This document shows positions 27,764-36,707 of a stretch of DNA of 64,000 bases, in pieces. Position numbers and translations under genes: made by a program. The notes under the pieces were generated by a model. The model was not told the DNA's origin, did not search any database, and worked only from the letters and a program-made list of their open reading frames with translations. The first letter of the stretch is position 1. Each line of letters opens with the position of its first letter. Source of the stretch: CAWJHE01 sp963842455 (lineage in GTDB: Bacteria; Chloroflexota; Anaerolineae; Anaerolineales; UBA4823); assembly GCA_963842455.1 (NCBI GenBank), contig CAWJHE010000006.1, forward strand, positions 124,001 to 188,000, read 5' to 3'.

Positions 27764-27832
27764 CCTAATAATTGATGTGGTGTGTGTGGACGGATGGTTA
27801 AATCAAAAATTTGATTGAGTTAGCTATTCGGA

Positions 27833-28351
27833 TTATCGAATACTTGATGACCTTGTGATATGCATTTTGACGACAGGTGATTGACTGCTTTGCACAATAA
27901 AACCGATCTTTTGATATAAAGCCAGGGCGCGCTTGTTATGGGATAACAACTCCAAATAAAGCTCGACGAGTTCTAGCTGATCAAATGCAATTTTTAATGC
28001 CAGATTTGTGGCTGCATAAGCAAGGCCTTTTCCTTGTGCACTAAGTTCACCAATCATTAATCTTCCAAATTCTGCTCTTTGCTTTGCCCAATCAATATGG
28101 TAAATGGCTAACTGTCCAACAGGCTTGTTTTGTGAATCCAAGTCTCTGATGATAAAAACATAATCCTCATCAGAATTCTGATAGGAGCGAAACCATTCTA
28201 AGTGCTGCTCATACGTGATGATGTCCGAGTGGAAAAACCATTTTCTTATCTCTTCTTGATTACGCCATTTTAGTGTAGTTGCCAAATCCGCTTCTTCAAG
28301 AAGGCAGAGACTTATTTTTCCTTCAGAAACACATTTTATCGCTCGCTTCAT
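27833..28351 (-). CDS. GNAT N-acetyltransferase, PseH/WecD-like sugar acetyltransferase
   Basis: 172 residues from the ATG at 28351, 17 bases after the upstream stop; a longer TTG frame would overlap the upstream gene. Early motifs ISLCLLEEADL, LKWRNQEEIRKW and EQHLEWFRSY match acetyltransferases that acetylate 4-amino sugars on a nucleotide. The acetyl-CoA site is in GRLMIGELSAQGKGLAYAA (Q/RxxGxG/A) and the end is KRALALYQKIGF. The aminotransferase directly upstream would provide the amino sugar, so the pair probably makes an N-acetylated deoxysugar, possibly from the dTDP-4-keto-6-deoxyglucose made by RfbB. Confidence 0.8.
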   Translation of the reverse strand: MKRAIKCVSEGKISLCLLEEADLATTLKWRNQEEIRKWFFHSDIITYEQHLEWFRSYQNSDEDYVFIIRDLDSQNKPVGQLAIYHIDWAKQRAEFGRLMIGELSAQGKGLAYAATNLALKIAFDQLELVELYLELLSHNKRALALYQKIGFIVQSSQSPVVKMHITRSSSIR

Positions 28352-28368
28352 ATCAGGTATTTTAGGAA

Positions 28369-29514
28369 TTAAGGATTCAGGTGATGGATTGTTTGTTTTA
28401 GTGTTGAGCAAATTCGGACAACATCTTTATAGCTTAGTCGAATATGCAACGGTAGCGATATGATCCGCTCACTGGATCGATGTGCATTTGGACATGTTCC
28501 CTGGGCGTATGAATACATTCTATAGGAGGTATTATCGCGATAGTGCACACCGGGATAAATTTTTTGCTGATTAAGCGCAAGCATTACCTCGTCTCGGCGA
28601 TCTACCTCGATTTGATATAGATGGCGAGATGGTACGCAGTCAGACGACATCGGTACTCTCCTGATTCTAGGCTCTTTTTTTAACATTTCATCGTACCATT
28701 CACTGATTTGGCGGCGATAAGCATTATCTTGATCCACATATTTGAGTGAAACCAGGCCAATAGCTGCCATGATCGAATTTCCATGGTACTTAAAGCCTTC
28801 ATATTCGACATCATAATGCCATTTGTATGATCCTTGCTCATTAGTTCGCGAGAATGTATCCTTGTTAATGCCCATCCAGGATAATTTTCTGGCTTCCTTA
28901 TCCAGATTTTCATCTTTGAAACAAATCATCCCTGAATCGGCTGTGGGTAGGTTCTTCACTGCTTGAAAGCTAAAAATACTCACATCTGCTTCTCCACCTA
29001 TATGAGTGCCGTTTTTCCAGCGGGTACCAGTCATGTGGGCTGCATCTAAAATCAATTTTAAATTGTTTTTCTTGCATAGCTTAACAATTTGCGCCAGTTG
29101 GCCTGTGTTACCGCCAATACCCACATAAATTACTGCACGCGTTTTATCTGTGATCCGATTTTCAACAGAAGCTGGGTCAAGACATAAATGCTCATCTGTG
29201 TCAGCAAAGACTGGTTTAAGTTTTTCATACAATATGCTGTGATTGGTAGATACAAAAGTCAAAGGGGTCGTGATGATCTCGTCATCGTCAGCCCATTTCT
29301 CTACATGCTTGAATAAATGTACAGCCAGGTGAAGGCCAAAGGTCGCAGAGCCTAAGAAATGTGCATGAGGAAGATTTGTGAAATCCTTCCACTCGTTTTC
29401 AAACTCGACGGTTTTAAACCCTAATCCCGTCCATCCTTTTTCAAGGCATTCTCGAATCTGACTTAATGTTTCTTCAACACGAAATGTTGGGACGAATAAT
29501 TGGATAGGCTCCAT
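28369..29514 (-). CDS. DegT/DnrJ/EryC1 family sugar-nucleotide aminotransferase
   Basis: 381 residues, PLP-dependent fold type I enzyme transferring an amino group to a keto sugar nucleotide. Landmarks: GSATFGLHLAV (cofactor phosphate), TPLTFVSTNHSI, DAAHMTG (PLP Asp) and FSFQAVKNLPTADSG with the lysine that forms the Schiff base. The end has the CPNAHRSSERIISLPLH signature of the family. The ATG at 29514 has AAAGGAG six bases upstream; longer in-frame extensions lack one. An extended -10 at 29582-29590 may drive it with the GNAT gene downstream. The exact keto sugar is not determined. Confidence 0.88.
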   Translation of the reverse strand: MEPIQLFVPTFRVEETLSQIRECLEKGWTGLGFKTVEFENEWKDFTNLPHAHFLGSATFGLHLAVHLFKHVEKWADDDEIITTPLTFVSTNHSILYEKLKPVFADTDEHLCLDPASVENRITDKTRAVIYVGIGGNTGQLAQIVKLCKKNNLKLILDAAHMTGTRWKNGTHIGGEADVSIFSFQAVKNLPTADSGMICFKDENLDKEARKLSWMGINKDTFSRTNEQGSYKWHYDVEYEGFKYHGNSIMAAIGLVSLKYVDQDNAYRRQISEWYDEMLKKEPRIRRVPMSSDCVPSRHLYQIEVDRRDEVMLALNQQKIYPGVHYRDNTSYRMYSYAQGTCPNAHRSSERIISLPLHIRLSYKDVVRICSTLKQTIHHLNP

Positions 29515-29581
29515 AGAGACTCCTTTGATTTTTTGTGCCATGTAACTGATTCTTTCTTTTGGTTCTCGATGAGTTTTTCTG

Positions 29582-29590
29582 AGTATATCA
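29582..29590 (-). promoter_or_regulatory. Candidate extended -10 promoter of the aminotransferase/GNAT unit
   Basis: Minus strand TGATATACT (TGn plus TATACT) in the 211-base gap between rfbD and the aminotransferase, about 68 bases before its ATG. No clear -35. Together with the terminator at 27724-27763 it would define a two-gene unit. Confidence 0.4.
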
Positions 29591-29725
29591 CCAATGATTG
29601 AGTTATTTTCCCTTATCAAAGTCTGACATATCAGGACCAAATCTTGACACCAGCAAGGATCGAATTGTTTTTCATTGAAGGCTATCTATGATCGGACACG
29701 AAATGACTTTTTATAGCGAATGTGA

Positions 29726-30619
29726 TTATGAAGATAGTGCCGTTTCTTCCAATACCAGCTTAACCCCATCCGTCCATGGAGGTAGTTGTAAACCAAAAGT
29801 ATGAAAGAATTTATCGCAGTTTAATGCCGAAAAACCAGGTCTTTGCACAACGGATGGAAATTCTTGAGACGAGACTGGTATTATAGACTGCACCATCTGT
29901 TGTGATTTTTGGAGGTCATTCTCAAGGATAAACTGGGCAAAGTCATATCGCGAGGTAAAACCGCTACCCCCAAGATGATAAATACCTCGATGAGAACTGA
30001 ACATTTCATCAAGGTTATCTTTTCCCATAATTAGCATTTGAGAAGTAATCTCAGCAAGCAAGCGAGCAGAAGTGGGACTACCAATTTGATCGGTAACAAT
30101 CCGCATCTCCTTTTTGCTTCGTGACCACTTTAAGACTTTTCTCAAGAAATTATCACAGCGGCTACTGAACATCCAACTCGTTCGGATAATGATGTAATTG
30201 CATTGAGAGTCGCAGATGGCATTTTCCCCTTCTAGTTTACTCAAGCCATAGATGTTTTTTGGTTTCGCATGGTCTGTCTCCACGTATGGTTGGGAGGTGT
30301 CGCCATCGAAAATAAAGTCAGTTGAGTAATGGATCAGAATTGAATTGATCTCTCGCGCGGTTTGGGCAATTTTCCCAGGAGTTGAAGAATTGATCGTGAA
30401 TGCTAAATGAGGGTTGCTCTCCGCGTCATCAACAGCTGTGTAAGCAACAGCATTCACAATAATCTTGGGAGAAATGTTCAGAATGCACTGGATCAAGTCT
30501 TCAGGCTTTAAGAAATCAATCACAGGCTGGTCTAGAGTGATTAATTGACCTGCTGTCGCTAAGGTACGATTAAGTTCCCATCCGAGCTGCCCGCTATTTC
30601 CAAGAAGAAGGATTCTCAT
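29726..30619 (-). CDS. rfbD: dTDP-4-dehydrorhamnose reductase
   Basis: 297 residues from the ATG at 30619 (a TTG lies one codon upstream). Final step of dTDP-L-rhamnose synthesis, NAD(P)H-dependent. Motifs: LLLGNSGQLGWEL (Rossmann GxxGxxG, 4-16), VNAVAYTAVDDAESN, HYSTDFIFDGD, and the YxxxK of an extended SDR in YGLSKLEGENA. The gene is AT-rich, unlike rfbA, rfbB and rfbC beyond 30838, and a 218-base gap separates it from rfbA. It may have been acquired separately from the other three, which are otherwise a compact C-B-A set. Confidence 0.92.
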   Translation of the reverse strand: MRILLLGNSGQLGWELNRTLATAGQLITLDQPVIDFLKPEDLIQCILNISPKIIVNAVAYTAVDDAESNPHLAFTINSSTPGKIAQTAREINSILIHYSTDFIFDGDTSQPYVETDHAKPKNIYGLSKLEGENAICDSQCNYIIIRTSWMFSSRCDNFLRKVLKWSRSKKEMRIVTDQIGSPTSARLLAEITSQMLIMGKDNLDEMFSSHRGIYHLGGSGFTSRYDFAQFILENDLQKSQQMVQSIIPVSSQEFPSVVQRPGFSALNCDKFFHTFGLQLPPWTDGVKLVLEETALSS

Positions 30620-30837
30620 CAAGCATTGTTCCTAAGTGATAATGTTATCTTTGAATAATCTCGTGTAATACTTATCTAACGAAAGAACTGGCGCAATTTC
30701 TTGTCACAAGCCAGGTTATTGGTCTGATCAGAATTTTATAATGGAAGGTTTACAAATGGTTGTAGTAAGAGATTGACTTCTGAAATTGATAAATGCTCGT
30801 ACAGAAAAAATGGATACACTCTACCACCCGATAATCA

Positions 30838-31698
30838 TTAATCAACCAGAGATGCCAAATAAGTCCCATAATGATTAGATGAGAATTGATCAGCCAATTC
30901 CTTTAACTTGATTTTGTCGATAAAACCCATTCGATAGGCAATTTCCTCTGGACATGAGATCATCATGCCCTGCCTGTCCTCGACTGCCTGGACGAAATTG
31001 GCCGCCTGCAATAGGGATTCGTGAGTGCCGGCGTCCAACCAGGCGACGCCTCGTCCAATCACCTGCACCTGCAGCTGGTCACGCTCCAGGTAAATGCGGT
31101 TAAGATCGGTGATTTCCAGCTCGCCACGCACTGAAGGTTGTAAACTGGCTGCCAGCTCGACTACCTGGTTATCATAAAAATATAATCCGGGGACGGCATA
31201 ATTTGAACGCGGTTTGAGCGGTTTTTCCTCGATGCTGATGGCGCGTCCGTTTTCGAACTCAACCACCCCATATCGCTGGGGATCGCGCACCGGATATGCA
31301 AAAATCAGAGCGCCTTCTTGGAGTCCAGCAGCCTGCTGGAGCTGGCCTGGCAAGCCATGCCCGAAGAAAATATTGTCGCCCAGGATCAGGCAAACCGGCT
31401 GGTTATCGATAAATTCCGGTTTTACCAGGAAGGCGTCGGCCAGGCCGCGTGGGCTAGCCTGTTCCTGGTAATCGAAAGATAATCCCCATTGGCTGCCGTC
31501 GCCCAACAGTTCTCTAAAAGCAGGTAATGCTACTGGTGTGCTGATCACCAGGATCTCGCGGATACCTGCCAGCATCAGCATCGACAGGGGATAATAGATC
31601 ATGGGTTTGTCGTAAACCGGCAGCAGTTGTTTGCTAACGCCTAATGTCAGAGGGTAAAGACGAGTGCCGTGCCCGCCTGCAAGTATGATGCCTTTCAT
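30838..31698 (-). CDS. rfbA: Glucose-1-phosphate thymidylyltransferase
   Basis: 286 residues. Makes dTDP-glucose from dTTP and glucose 1-phosphate. MKGIILAGGHGTRLYPLT is the nucleotidyltransferase signature. YYPLSMLMLAGIREIL, LILGDNIFFGHG (metal Asp), FEEK-like SIEEKPLKPRSN and the C-terminal TGTH-like DAGTHESLLQAA follow. The ATG at 31698 has GGAGGG upstream. The longer frame to 31800 would overlap rfbB and lacks a site. The rfbB stop ends one base before this start, so they are coupled. Confidence 0.95.
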   Translation of the reverse strand: MKGIILAGGHGTRLYPLTLGVSKQLLPVYDKPMIYYPLSMLMLAGIREILVISTPVALPAFRELLGDGSQWGLSFDYQEQASPRGLADAFLVKPEFIDNQPVCLILGDNIFFGHGLPGQLQQAAGLQEGALIFAYPVRDPQRYGVVEFENGRAISIEEKPLKPRSNYAVPGLYFYDNQVVELAASLQPSVRGELEITDLNRIYLERDQLQVQVIGRGVAWLDAGTHESLLQAANFVQAVEDRQGMMISCPEEIAYRMGFIDKIKLKELADQFSSNHYGTYLASLVD

Positions 31699-31699
31699 T

Positions 31700-32788
31700 T
31701 TACATTCCCTCCTTTTTTTCACGTCCCTGGTAGTTTTGATCCAGCCAGGTCTGGTATGCCTGCTGCTGGCGGATGGCCTGGATCCAATCAGGGTTATCAA
31801 TGTACCATTTGACGGTTTTTAACAGCCCACTTGCCAGGTCCTGACGGGGTGACCAGTTCAATTCTTGATGGATTTTTTGGATATCGATGTCATAACGCCG
31901 GTCATGTCCCGGGCGATCGGCAACGAATTTAACCAGTTGCTGGTGAGGAGTGTGCGGCGAGTCCGGTTGGAGCTCATCCAGGATTTCGCATAAGGTATGC
32001 ACGATGGTCAAGTTGGTGGGCTGGTTTTGTCCGCCGACCGCGTAGGTTTCTCCTGGTTTTCCCTGTTGGATAACGGCAGTGATCGCCTGGCAGTGATCCT
32101 CGACGTATAACCAGTCGCGAATTTGTTGCCCATCGCCATAAACCGGCAATGGTTTTCCATCCAGCGCATTTAGAATCATCAGAGGAATCAATTTCTCTGG
32201 AAACTGGTAGGGTCCGTAGTTGTTGGAACAATTGGTGATGCTGACCGGCAGCCCATAGGTATGATAATAAGCACGCACCAGGTGATCGCTGGAGGCTTTG
32301 GATGCCGCATAAGGCGATCTGGGTGCATAGGGGGTGGTTTCGCTGAAGGCGGGATCCTGTGGGGCTAAGGTCCCGAAAACTTCGTCGGTAGAAACATGGT
32401 GGAAACGCACCGGTCTATCGAAAGGCTTTTCGTCCAGCCAGTATTGGCGGGCAGCCTCCAACAAGCTGAAGGTGCCCACAATATTGGTTTGGATAAACTG
32501 GGCTGGACCCAAAATCGATCGATCCACATGGGTTTCAGCGGCAAAGTGCGCAATGGTGTCGATTTGATGCTGGCGCAGCAACTGGTCGACCAACTCGCGC
32601 TCACAAATATCGCCATGGACGAAATGATAACGCTCGGGATAGGACAGGTCTTTGAGGTTTTCCTGGCTGCCGGCATAGGTGAGCTTATCCAGGTTAATGA
32701 TCTGCGCTTGGGGATTAGTATTCAGTGTGTAGTGTATAAAGTTTGAGCCGATAAAACCAGCTCCGCCGGTGACTAGAATGTTTTGCAT
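31700..32788 (-). CDS. rfbB: dTDP-glucose 4,6-dehydratase
   Basis: 362 residues. NAD-dependent conversion of dTDP-glucose to dTDP-4-keto-6-deoxyglucose, the shared precursor of rhamnose and of amino deoxysugars. Motifs: ILVTGGAGFIGSNF, HFAAETHVDRSI, HVSTDEVFG (catalytic DE), YAASKASSDHLVRAY (YxxxK) and NNYGPYQFPEKLIPL. Sits between rfbC and rfbA. Besides rhamnose, its product could feed the DegT/GNAT pair at 27.8-29.5 kb. Confidence 0.96.
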   Translation of the reverse strand: MQNILVTGGAGFIGSNFIHYTLNTNPQAQIINLDKLTYAGSQENLKDLSYPERYHFVHGDICERELVDQLLRQHQIDTIAHFAAETHVDRSILGPAQFIQTNIVGTFSLLEAARQYWLDEKPFDRPVRFHHVSTDEVFGTLAPQDPAFSETTPYAPRSPYAASKASSDHLVRAYYHTYGLPVSITNCSNNYGPYQFPEKLIPLMILNALDGKPLPVYGDGQQIRDWLYVEDHCQAITAVIQQGKPGETYAVGGQNQPTNLTIVHTLCEILDELQPDSPHTPHQQLVKFVADRPGHDRRYDIDIQKIHQELNWSPRQDLASGLLKTVKWYIDNPDWIQAIRQQQAYQTWLDQNYQGREKKEGM

Positions 32789-32843
32789 GGTTGTTTTTCA
32801 CAAGGAATGAGATCTAATAGTTTGAGCTTTGAACGAAAATGGA

Positions 32844-33392
32844 TCATGCGAACAGCTCCGCTTTGGAAAGTGGCAATCCCTGCGTGTCTTTGAGCGATAA
32901 AACGGGTTGGATGCCTGGTTCCAACGGCCAGTTAATTTCAAGCTGCGGGTCATTCCACAGTAAGGTTCGCTCGTATTGGGGGGCATAGTAATCGCTGGTC
33001 TTGTAAAAGATCTCCGCCCATTCGCTCAGCACAAGGAAACCGTGGGCAAAACCAGGTGGGACCCAAAGCTGGTGTTTATTTTCTGCGCTCAAAGTCAAGC
33101 CGACCCAATGGCCAAAAGTAGGCGAACTGTTGCGGATATCAACAGCCACATCGTAAATTTCACCAGCCACAACGCGTACCAGTTTTCCCTGGGGCTGTTG
33201 GATCTGGTAATGCAGACCACGTAAAGCCCCGCGATAGGAACCAGAATGATTGTCCTGGACAAAGTTAACCGAAATCCCAGCGGATTGAAAATGCTGCTGC
33301 CGGTAGGTTTCCAGGAAGAAGCCGCGTTCATCCGTGAAAATGCGAGGTTCGATCAGGATGACATCAGGAATGGCAGTAGGGATAAATTTCAT
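32844..33392 (-). CDS. rfbC: dTDP-4-dehydrorhamnose 3,5-epimerase
   Basis: 182 residues from the ATG at 33392. Cupin-fold epimerase. Motifs: IFTDERGFFLETY, NFVQDNHSGS, RGLHYQ with the catalytic His (LRGLHYQIQ), VAVDIRNSSPTFGHWVG and the FAHGFLVLS segment. First of the compact rfbC-rfbB-rfbA group and separated from the GT-C gene upstream by about 100 bases in which no clear promoter was found. Confidence 0.95.
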   Translation of the reverse strand: MKFIPTAIPDVILIEPRIFTDERGFFLETYRQQHFQSAGISVNFVQDNHSGSYRGALRGLHYQIQQPQGKLVRVVAGEIYDVAVDIRNSSPTFGHWVGLTLSAENKHQLWVPPGFAHGFLVLSEWAEIFYKTSDYYAPQYERTLLWNDPQLEINWPLEPGIQPVLSLKDTQGLPLSKAELFA

Positions 33393-33494
33393 CAAAGGTC
33401 TCTTCTCTAGTCAAATAGATGAATTTTAACAATCATATCGTACAGGCTACCCTGCTGTTGTATTCTACCAGGGAGTAGACGATTGAGAAGTGGC

Positions 33495-34955
33495 TTAAGG
33501 CAGATTGCACTGCATGATGGTCATCATTCCCGGGTAGTTGTAGTCATCACCATCCAAAAAATGGACTGGCTTGCAGGCAATTTCCTCTAGCCTGTTTTCT
33601 AGCTGGGGGTAAAGACCCTGGTGCAGAACCAGGTAGTCAGGGTGATATCTTTCTGCCGTAAAAAGCGCAGCCGACTCGTAGTCCTGAGCGCCAACCAGTT
33701 GTTGAGCGATTTCAGGCTGCAACAGACCAGCAAAATCAACGATAGGGCGTTGCGCATAATATCCCAAGATGCCGATCTCCAGGGCAGCGGTGAGGGCGTT
33801 CTCGGGTGTATTTTGTTGCAGCCACGTCCCAGCTGCTCGATAGATTCCAAAACGATGATCTTGCTTTTGGCGTAAAATCAAAAGGCTGTTGATGTCGGCT
33901 ATCAGCAGGATACTTAAGAGTAGAAGGGTAGCAAGATGTGCATATGGGCGTATCTTGGGGCTTGCAGCCCGAAATTTTTGGATCAGACTTTCCAGGCCAA
34001 GCCCGGTGATGATCAAAAAGGCTGGTACCAGGGGGGCGTAATACCAGAAATAGGCACTCACCCCCAGCACCGTAAAACCCAGGAAATACAGACTGGTCCA
34101 GGCAATCAAAAAGGACCAGGATTTTGCCTTCAAAAACAAGGGAATAAGACCTAACAGGAAAAGGATGGCTTTGAACAGCCACTGCCACTGGGTGGCATAG
34201 CTTTGAGCCAGTGCCAGAAAGCCGCCAATGAAATCTTTGCTGATGGCGAGAGTGCCCTGCGCCTGCTTGGCATACAGAGTCAGGGGGATGGGCGAACCGA
34301 AGGTGTACCAGGAGAAGAGCAGCCAGGGCGCCAGAATGAGAACAAATGTGAATACCGCCTTCCAGGTGCACCGGCGTTTGTTAAGGAAAGCATGAACCAG
34401 GATGGCAAACGGGACGAGTATGCCATCCGGTCTGGCAAGGCAGGCTAATGCGGACAACACCGCACTTCTTCCAGGATGATCTTTTAGATAGGCAGCTATT
34501 GCTCCCAGACAGAAAGCCAAATAAAGCGGGGTTTCGGAGCCCAGCGTGGTTAGCAGTAAAGGGAAGGTGGGGTAAAAAAGAAGTCCTACCATACCCGTTG
34601 TTGGGGTTTTCATACTCAAGGAAATCTGCCAGATTAGCAAGGCGCCAACTGCGAGGCTGGCCGCGCCTAGAAAAATAGCTAAACCATGCAGCTCAAAACC
34701 CAGTGGATAGCCCAAAGCCAACAGGATGACAAAGAGTGGAGAGGTTATGCTGAGTAGTGCTTGACCCGGATTATAGACAAAACCCTTTCCTTCAGCCAGG
34801 TTGACTGCATAGCGATAAGTGATGTAGGGGTCGTCGTAAACCCAATTGGAGAAAGCTAATGCGATGGTTGCGGTAACCAGGCAGAGGTAAAGCAGCGGCC
34901 AGGTTTTTCCAGCTAATGCAGTTTTTTTCATCAGAAGGATTTGAATATTGACCAT
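33495..34955 (-). CDS. GT-C membrane glycosyltransferase-like protein
   Basis: 486 residues, about 10-12 membrane segments. The first outer loop carries the acidic pair WVYDDPYITYRYAVNLAEG (about 39-57), typical of polyprenyl-phosphate-sugar-using GT-C enzymes. TSPLFVILLALG, LGSETPLYLAF and LACLARPDGILVP follow, then a soluble C-terminal domain of about 120 residues. Such proteins add a single sugar to a lipid-linked or surface glycan on the outer face. The start at 34955 is uncertain; ATG at 34931 is equally possible. Not a known named enzyme. Confidence 0.7.
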   Translation of the reverse strand: MVNIQILLMKKTALAGKTWPLLYLCLVTATIALAFSNWVYDDPYITYRYAVNLAEGKGFVYNPGQALLSITSPLFVILLALGYPLGFELHGLAIFLGAASLAVGALLIWQISLSMKTPTTGMVGLLFYPTFPLLLTTLGSETPLYLAFCLGAIAAYLKDHPGRSAVLSALACLARPDGILVPFAILVHAFLNKRRCTWKAVFTFVLILAPWLLFSWYTFGSPIPLTLYAKQAQGTLAISKDFIGGFLALAQSYATQWQWLFKAILFLLGLIPLFLKAKSWSFLIAWTSLYFLGFTVLGVSAYFWYYAPLVPAFLIITGLGLESLIQKFRAASPKIRPYAHLATLLLLSILLIADINSLLILRQKQDHRFGIYRAAGTWLQQNTPENALTAALEIGILGYYAQRPIVDFAGLLQPEIAQQLVGAQDYESAALFTAERYHPDYLVLHQGLYPQLENRLEEIACKPVHFLDGDDYNYPGMMTIMQCNLP

Positions 34956-35032
34956 TTCTCAGGTGGACCATGTAACTTCACCTGCCATTGTTTTTGATGG
35001 GGTTCGTTTCTCAATATGGCTGGCGTTTTAGA

Positions 35033-36583
35033 TTATTCAGTCGGAGGGGCAAATTCGATATAGTACGGCCGGTTGTCATTCAGGGTAAGCTGACCATAAA
35101 CTGGGATGATCGAGTTGCCGTCTCGATCCAGGACCTGAGTCCAGCCATTGGGGATAGTAAAGGTCGGCGGCTCGACTTCCGGGTCGAGTTCGCAATCCTG
35201 TAATGGATAATTTGGGTCAGAAGGATTTTCTGGGCACATGTCGGCTACCCACAACACCCAAATGCGCTTATCCGGTCGCCGGAATTCATAAACCTGTAAC
35301 TCTCGGCTGTCATAGCCGGCAAGCGTAATCTGGGAATAAAATTTCGAACCAGCCAGTTGATCGTTCAAGAATTTAATGCTGTTATACACTGGTTTGGGTG
35401 TTCCGTCACTATACAACAGGCTGGAGTAATTCCAGCCGGGGGATTCAATGGTATACCACATAGTGCCTAACAGGTCATGCGCCAGATTGCGCGTGAACAG
35501 AATCACACCATAGTTGGCTTGATCCTGCAGAAATATCTGCATGTTATTTATATTATCGCAATCGGATATGTTGTAGCAATAGAGGGCGCCTTCTGTTTGT
35601 AAAATAGGTTTGTCAATTGTCTGCCCAGATATATCCCCAATTTTTGTCATCACACTTCGCAGAAAATTAACTTTCCCAACCACAATGCCTCCAAGATGGC
35701 CCCAAGAACTACTACCTTCATCGGAACTTATGCCATAATCGGGTCCCCAGGCCGGATAGCCATGAAAGGCGACAATATCGAAGAAATTGGCGCCATTGTT
35801 TATCCCATTGTTTCTCAGAATGCCTTCGAAGAATCTTCCGGGGCGCTTGTCATTTTCTGAAAGAGTGGGTAGGTTGGGATCTTTGGCCAGGAGTAAACCA
35901 CCGATTACAACCTGGACAGTAGGATCAATCGCTTTGATGGCTGAATAGGCGACCTGGAGCATTTTGGCATAGTATCCACCGCCGTAATAATAATCCTGAT
36001 CATCTCCCCAACATCCAAATATCTGAGTAGCTGGGGCAATTTTTGGATCGACATCTGGTTCGTTGCCGAATTGGATATACTTGAGATAATATGGATATCC
36101 GCTATAGCGCCGGACGAGTTCTTGTAAGAAGGTAGCAAATTCATCAAGGGAATCTTGATTGATCGGGCCACATTTATATAGTGGAAACTTTCGAGCCCAA
36201 CTTGGAGCATATTTGATGGTGGCGACCACTGAAAGACCATTGTCGGCGGAAGCTGCCAAGCCGGTTTCGTTAACCGATGACCAATCGTATACACCTGGTG
36301 TGGCCTCGATCAAATCCCAGTCAAAGGCAAAATTGCGCATCCAGAAGAAATTTCCCTGGGCAGCCATGGGGATTGATTTTGAGGTGCTCATGGTCCAGGC
36401 TTCCACCCCAAAAATAGAAGGTTTCAGACTGTTGACAATCAGTGGATAGTAAATGGTAGTAGTATCAGTTTGATCTTGGGCGACGGGTAGGGAAATGCCT
36501 TGGGCAGGCGAGATGACCAGACTTCCCAGGAGAAGGAAGATCATGATTACCAGGAAGATAGGCCTGGCCAGGTTGAATTGCAT
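35033..36583 (-). CDS. Secreted glycoside hydrolase-like protein, clan GH-A fold
   Basis: 516 residues. A signal peptide (about 1-30, VIMIFLLLGSLVISPAQG) precedes a linker containing TTTIYYPLIVNS, then a TIM-barrel. The barrel has the acid/base NEP signature in KYIQFGNEPDVD and a later LQTEGALYC that could hold the nucleophile Glu, as in GH5/39-like families. FDWDLIEATPGVYDWSS and YAPSWARKFP are typical of these barrels. A small C-terminal beta region ends PYYIEFAPP. The ribosome site is CTGGAG upstream of the ATG. It is downstream of the GH78-like gene and probably co-expressed. Expected to act outside the cell; the substrate is not identifiable. Confidence 0.75.
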   Translation of the reverse strand: MQFNLARPIFLVIMIFLLLGSLVISPAQGISLPVAQDQTDTTTIYYPLIVNSLKPSIFGVEAWTMSTSKSIPMAAQGNFFWMRNFAFDWDLIEATPGVYDWSSVNETGLAASADNGLSVVATIKYAPSWARKFPLYKCGPINQDSLDEFATFLQELVRRYSGYPYYLKYIQFGNEPDVDPKIAPATQIFGCWGDDQDYYYGGGYYAKMLQVAYSAIKAIDPTVQVVIGGLLLAKDPNLPTLSENDKRPGRFFEGILRNNGINNGANFFDIVAFHGYPAWGPDYGISSDEGSSSWGHLGGIVVGKVNFLRSVMTKIGDISGQTIDKPILQTEGALYCYNISDCDNINNMQIFLQDQANYGVILFTRNLAHDLLGTMWYTIESPGWNYSSLLYSDGTPKPVYNSIKFLNDQLAGSKFYSQITLAGYDSRELQVYEFRRPDKRIWVLWVADMCPENPSDPNYPLQDCELDPEVEPPTFTIPNGWTQVLDRDGNSIIPVYGQLTLNDNRPYYIEFAPPTE

Positions 36584-36707
36584 ATATTTCTCCAGATCAC
36601 AAGATCAATATTTAAAAAATCACTTATAAGAAAAATGATAATAAATTCATTTATCTTTACAGACCCGCTGTTTGACCTACAATTTTACCATGAATATCAT
36701 CATCCCT

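Larger units (their letters stand above)
27418..27832 (-). other. 415-base intergenic region between the GNAT gene and the beta-helix gene
   Basis: No open frame of note on either strand. Reading on the minus strand it holds the terminator of the aminotransferase/acetyltransferase unit (27763-27724), about 250 bases of AT-rich sequence in which I recognise no repeat or gene remnant, and then the promoter of the beta-helix gene (27475-27448). Confidence 0.7.

Noticed and set aside
27418..27832. Insertion sequence or tRNA remnant in the largest intergenic gap
   Set aside because: No transposase-like frame, terminal repeats or cloverleaf found; the gap is explained by a terminator and a promoter.
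33736..34371. 211-codon open frame in another minus-strand frame within the GT-C gene
   Set aside because: Histidine- and proline-rich, no domain, fully inside a frame with coherent membrane segments.
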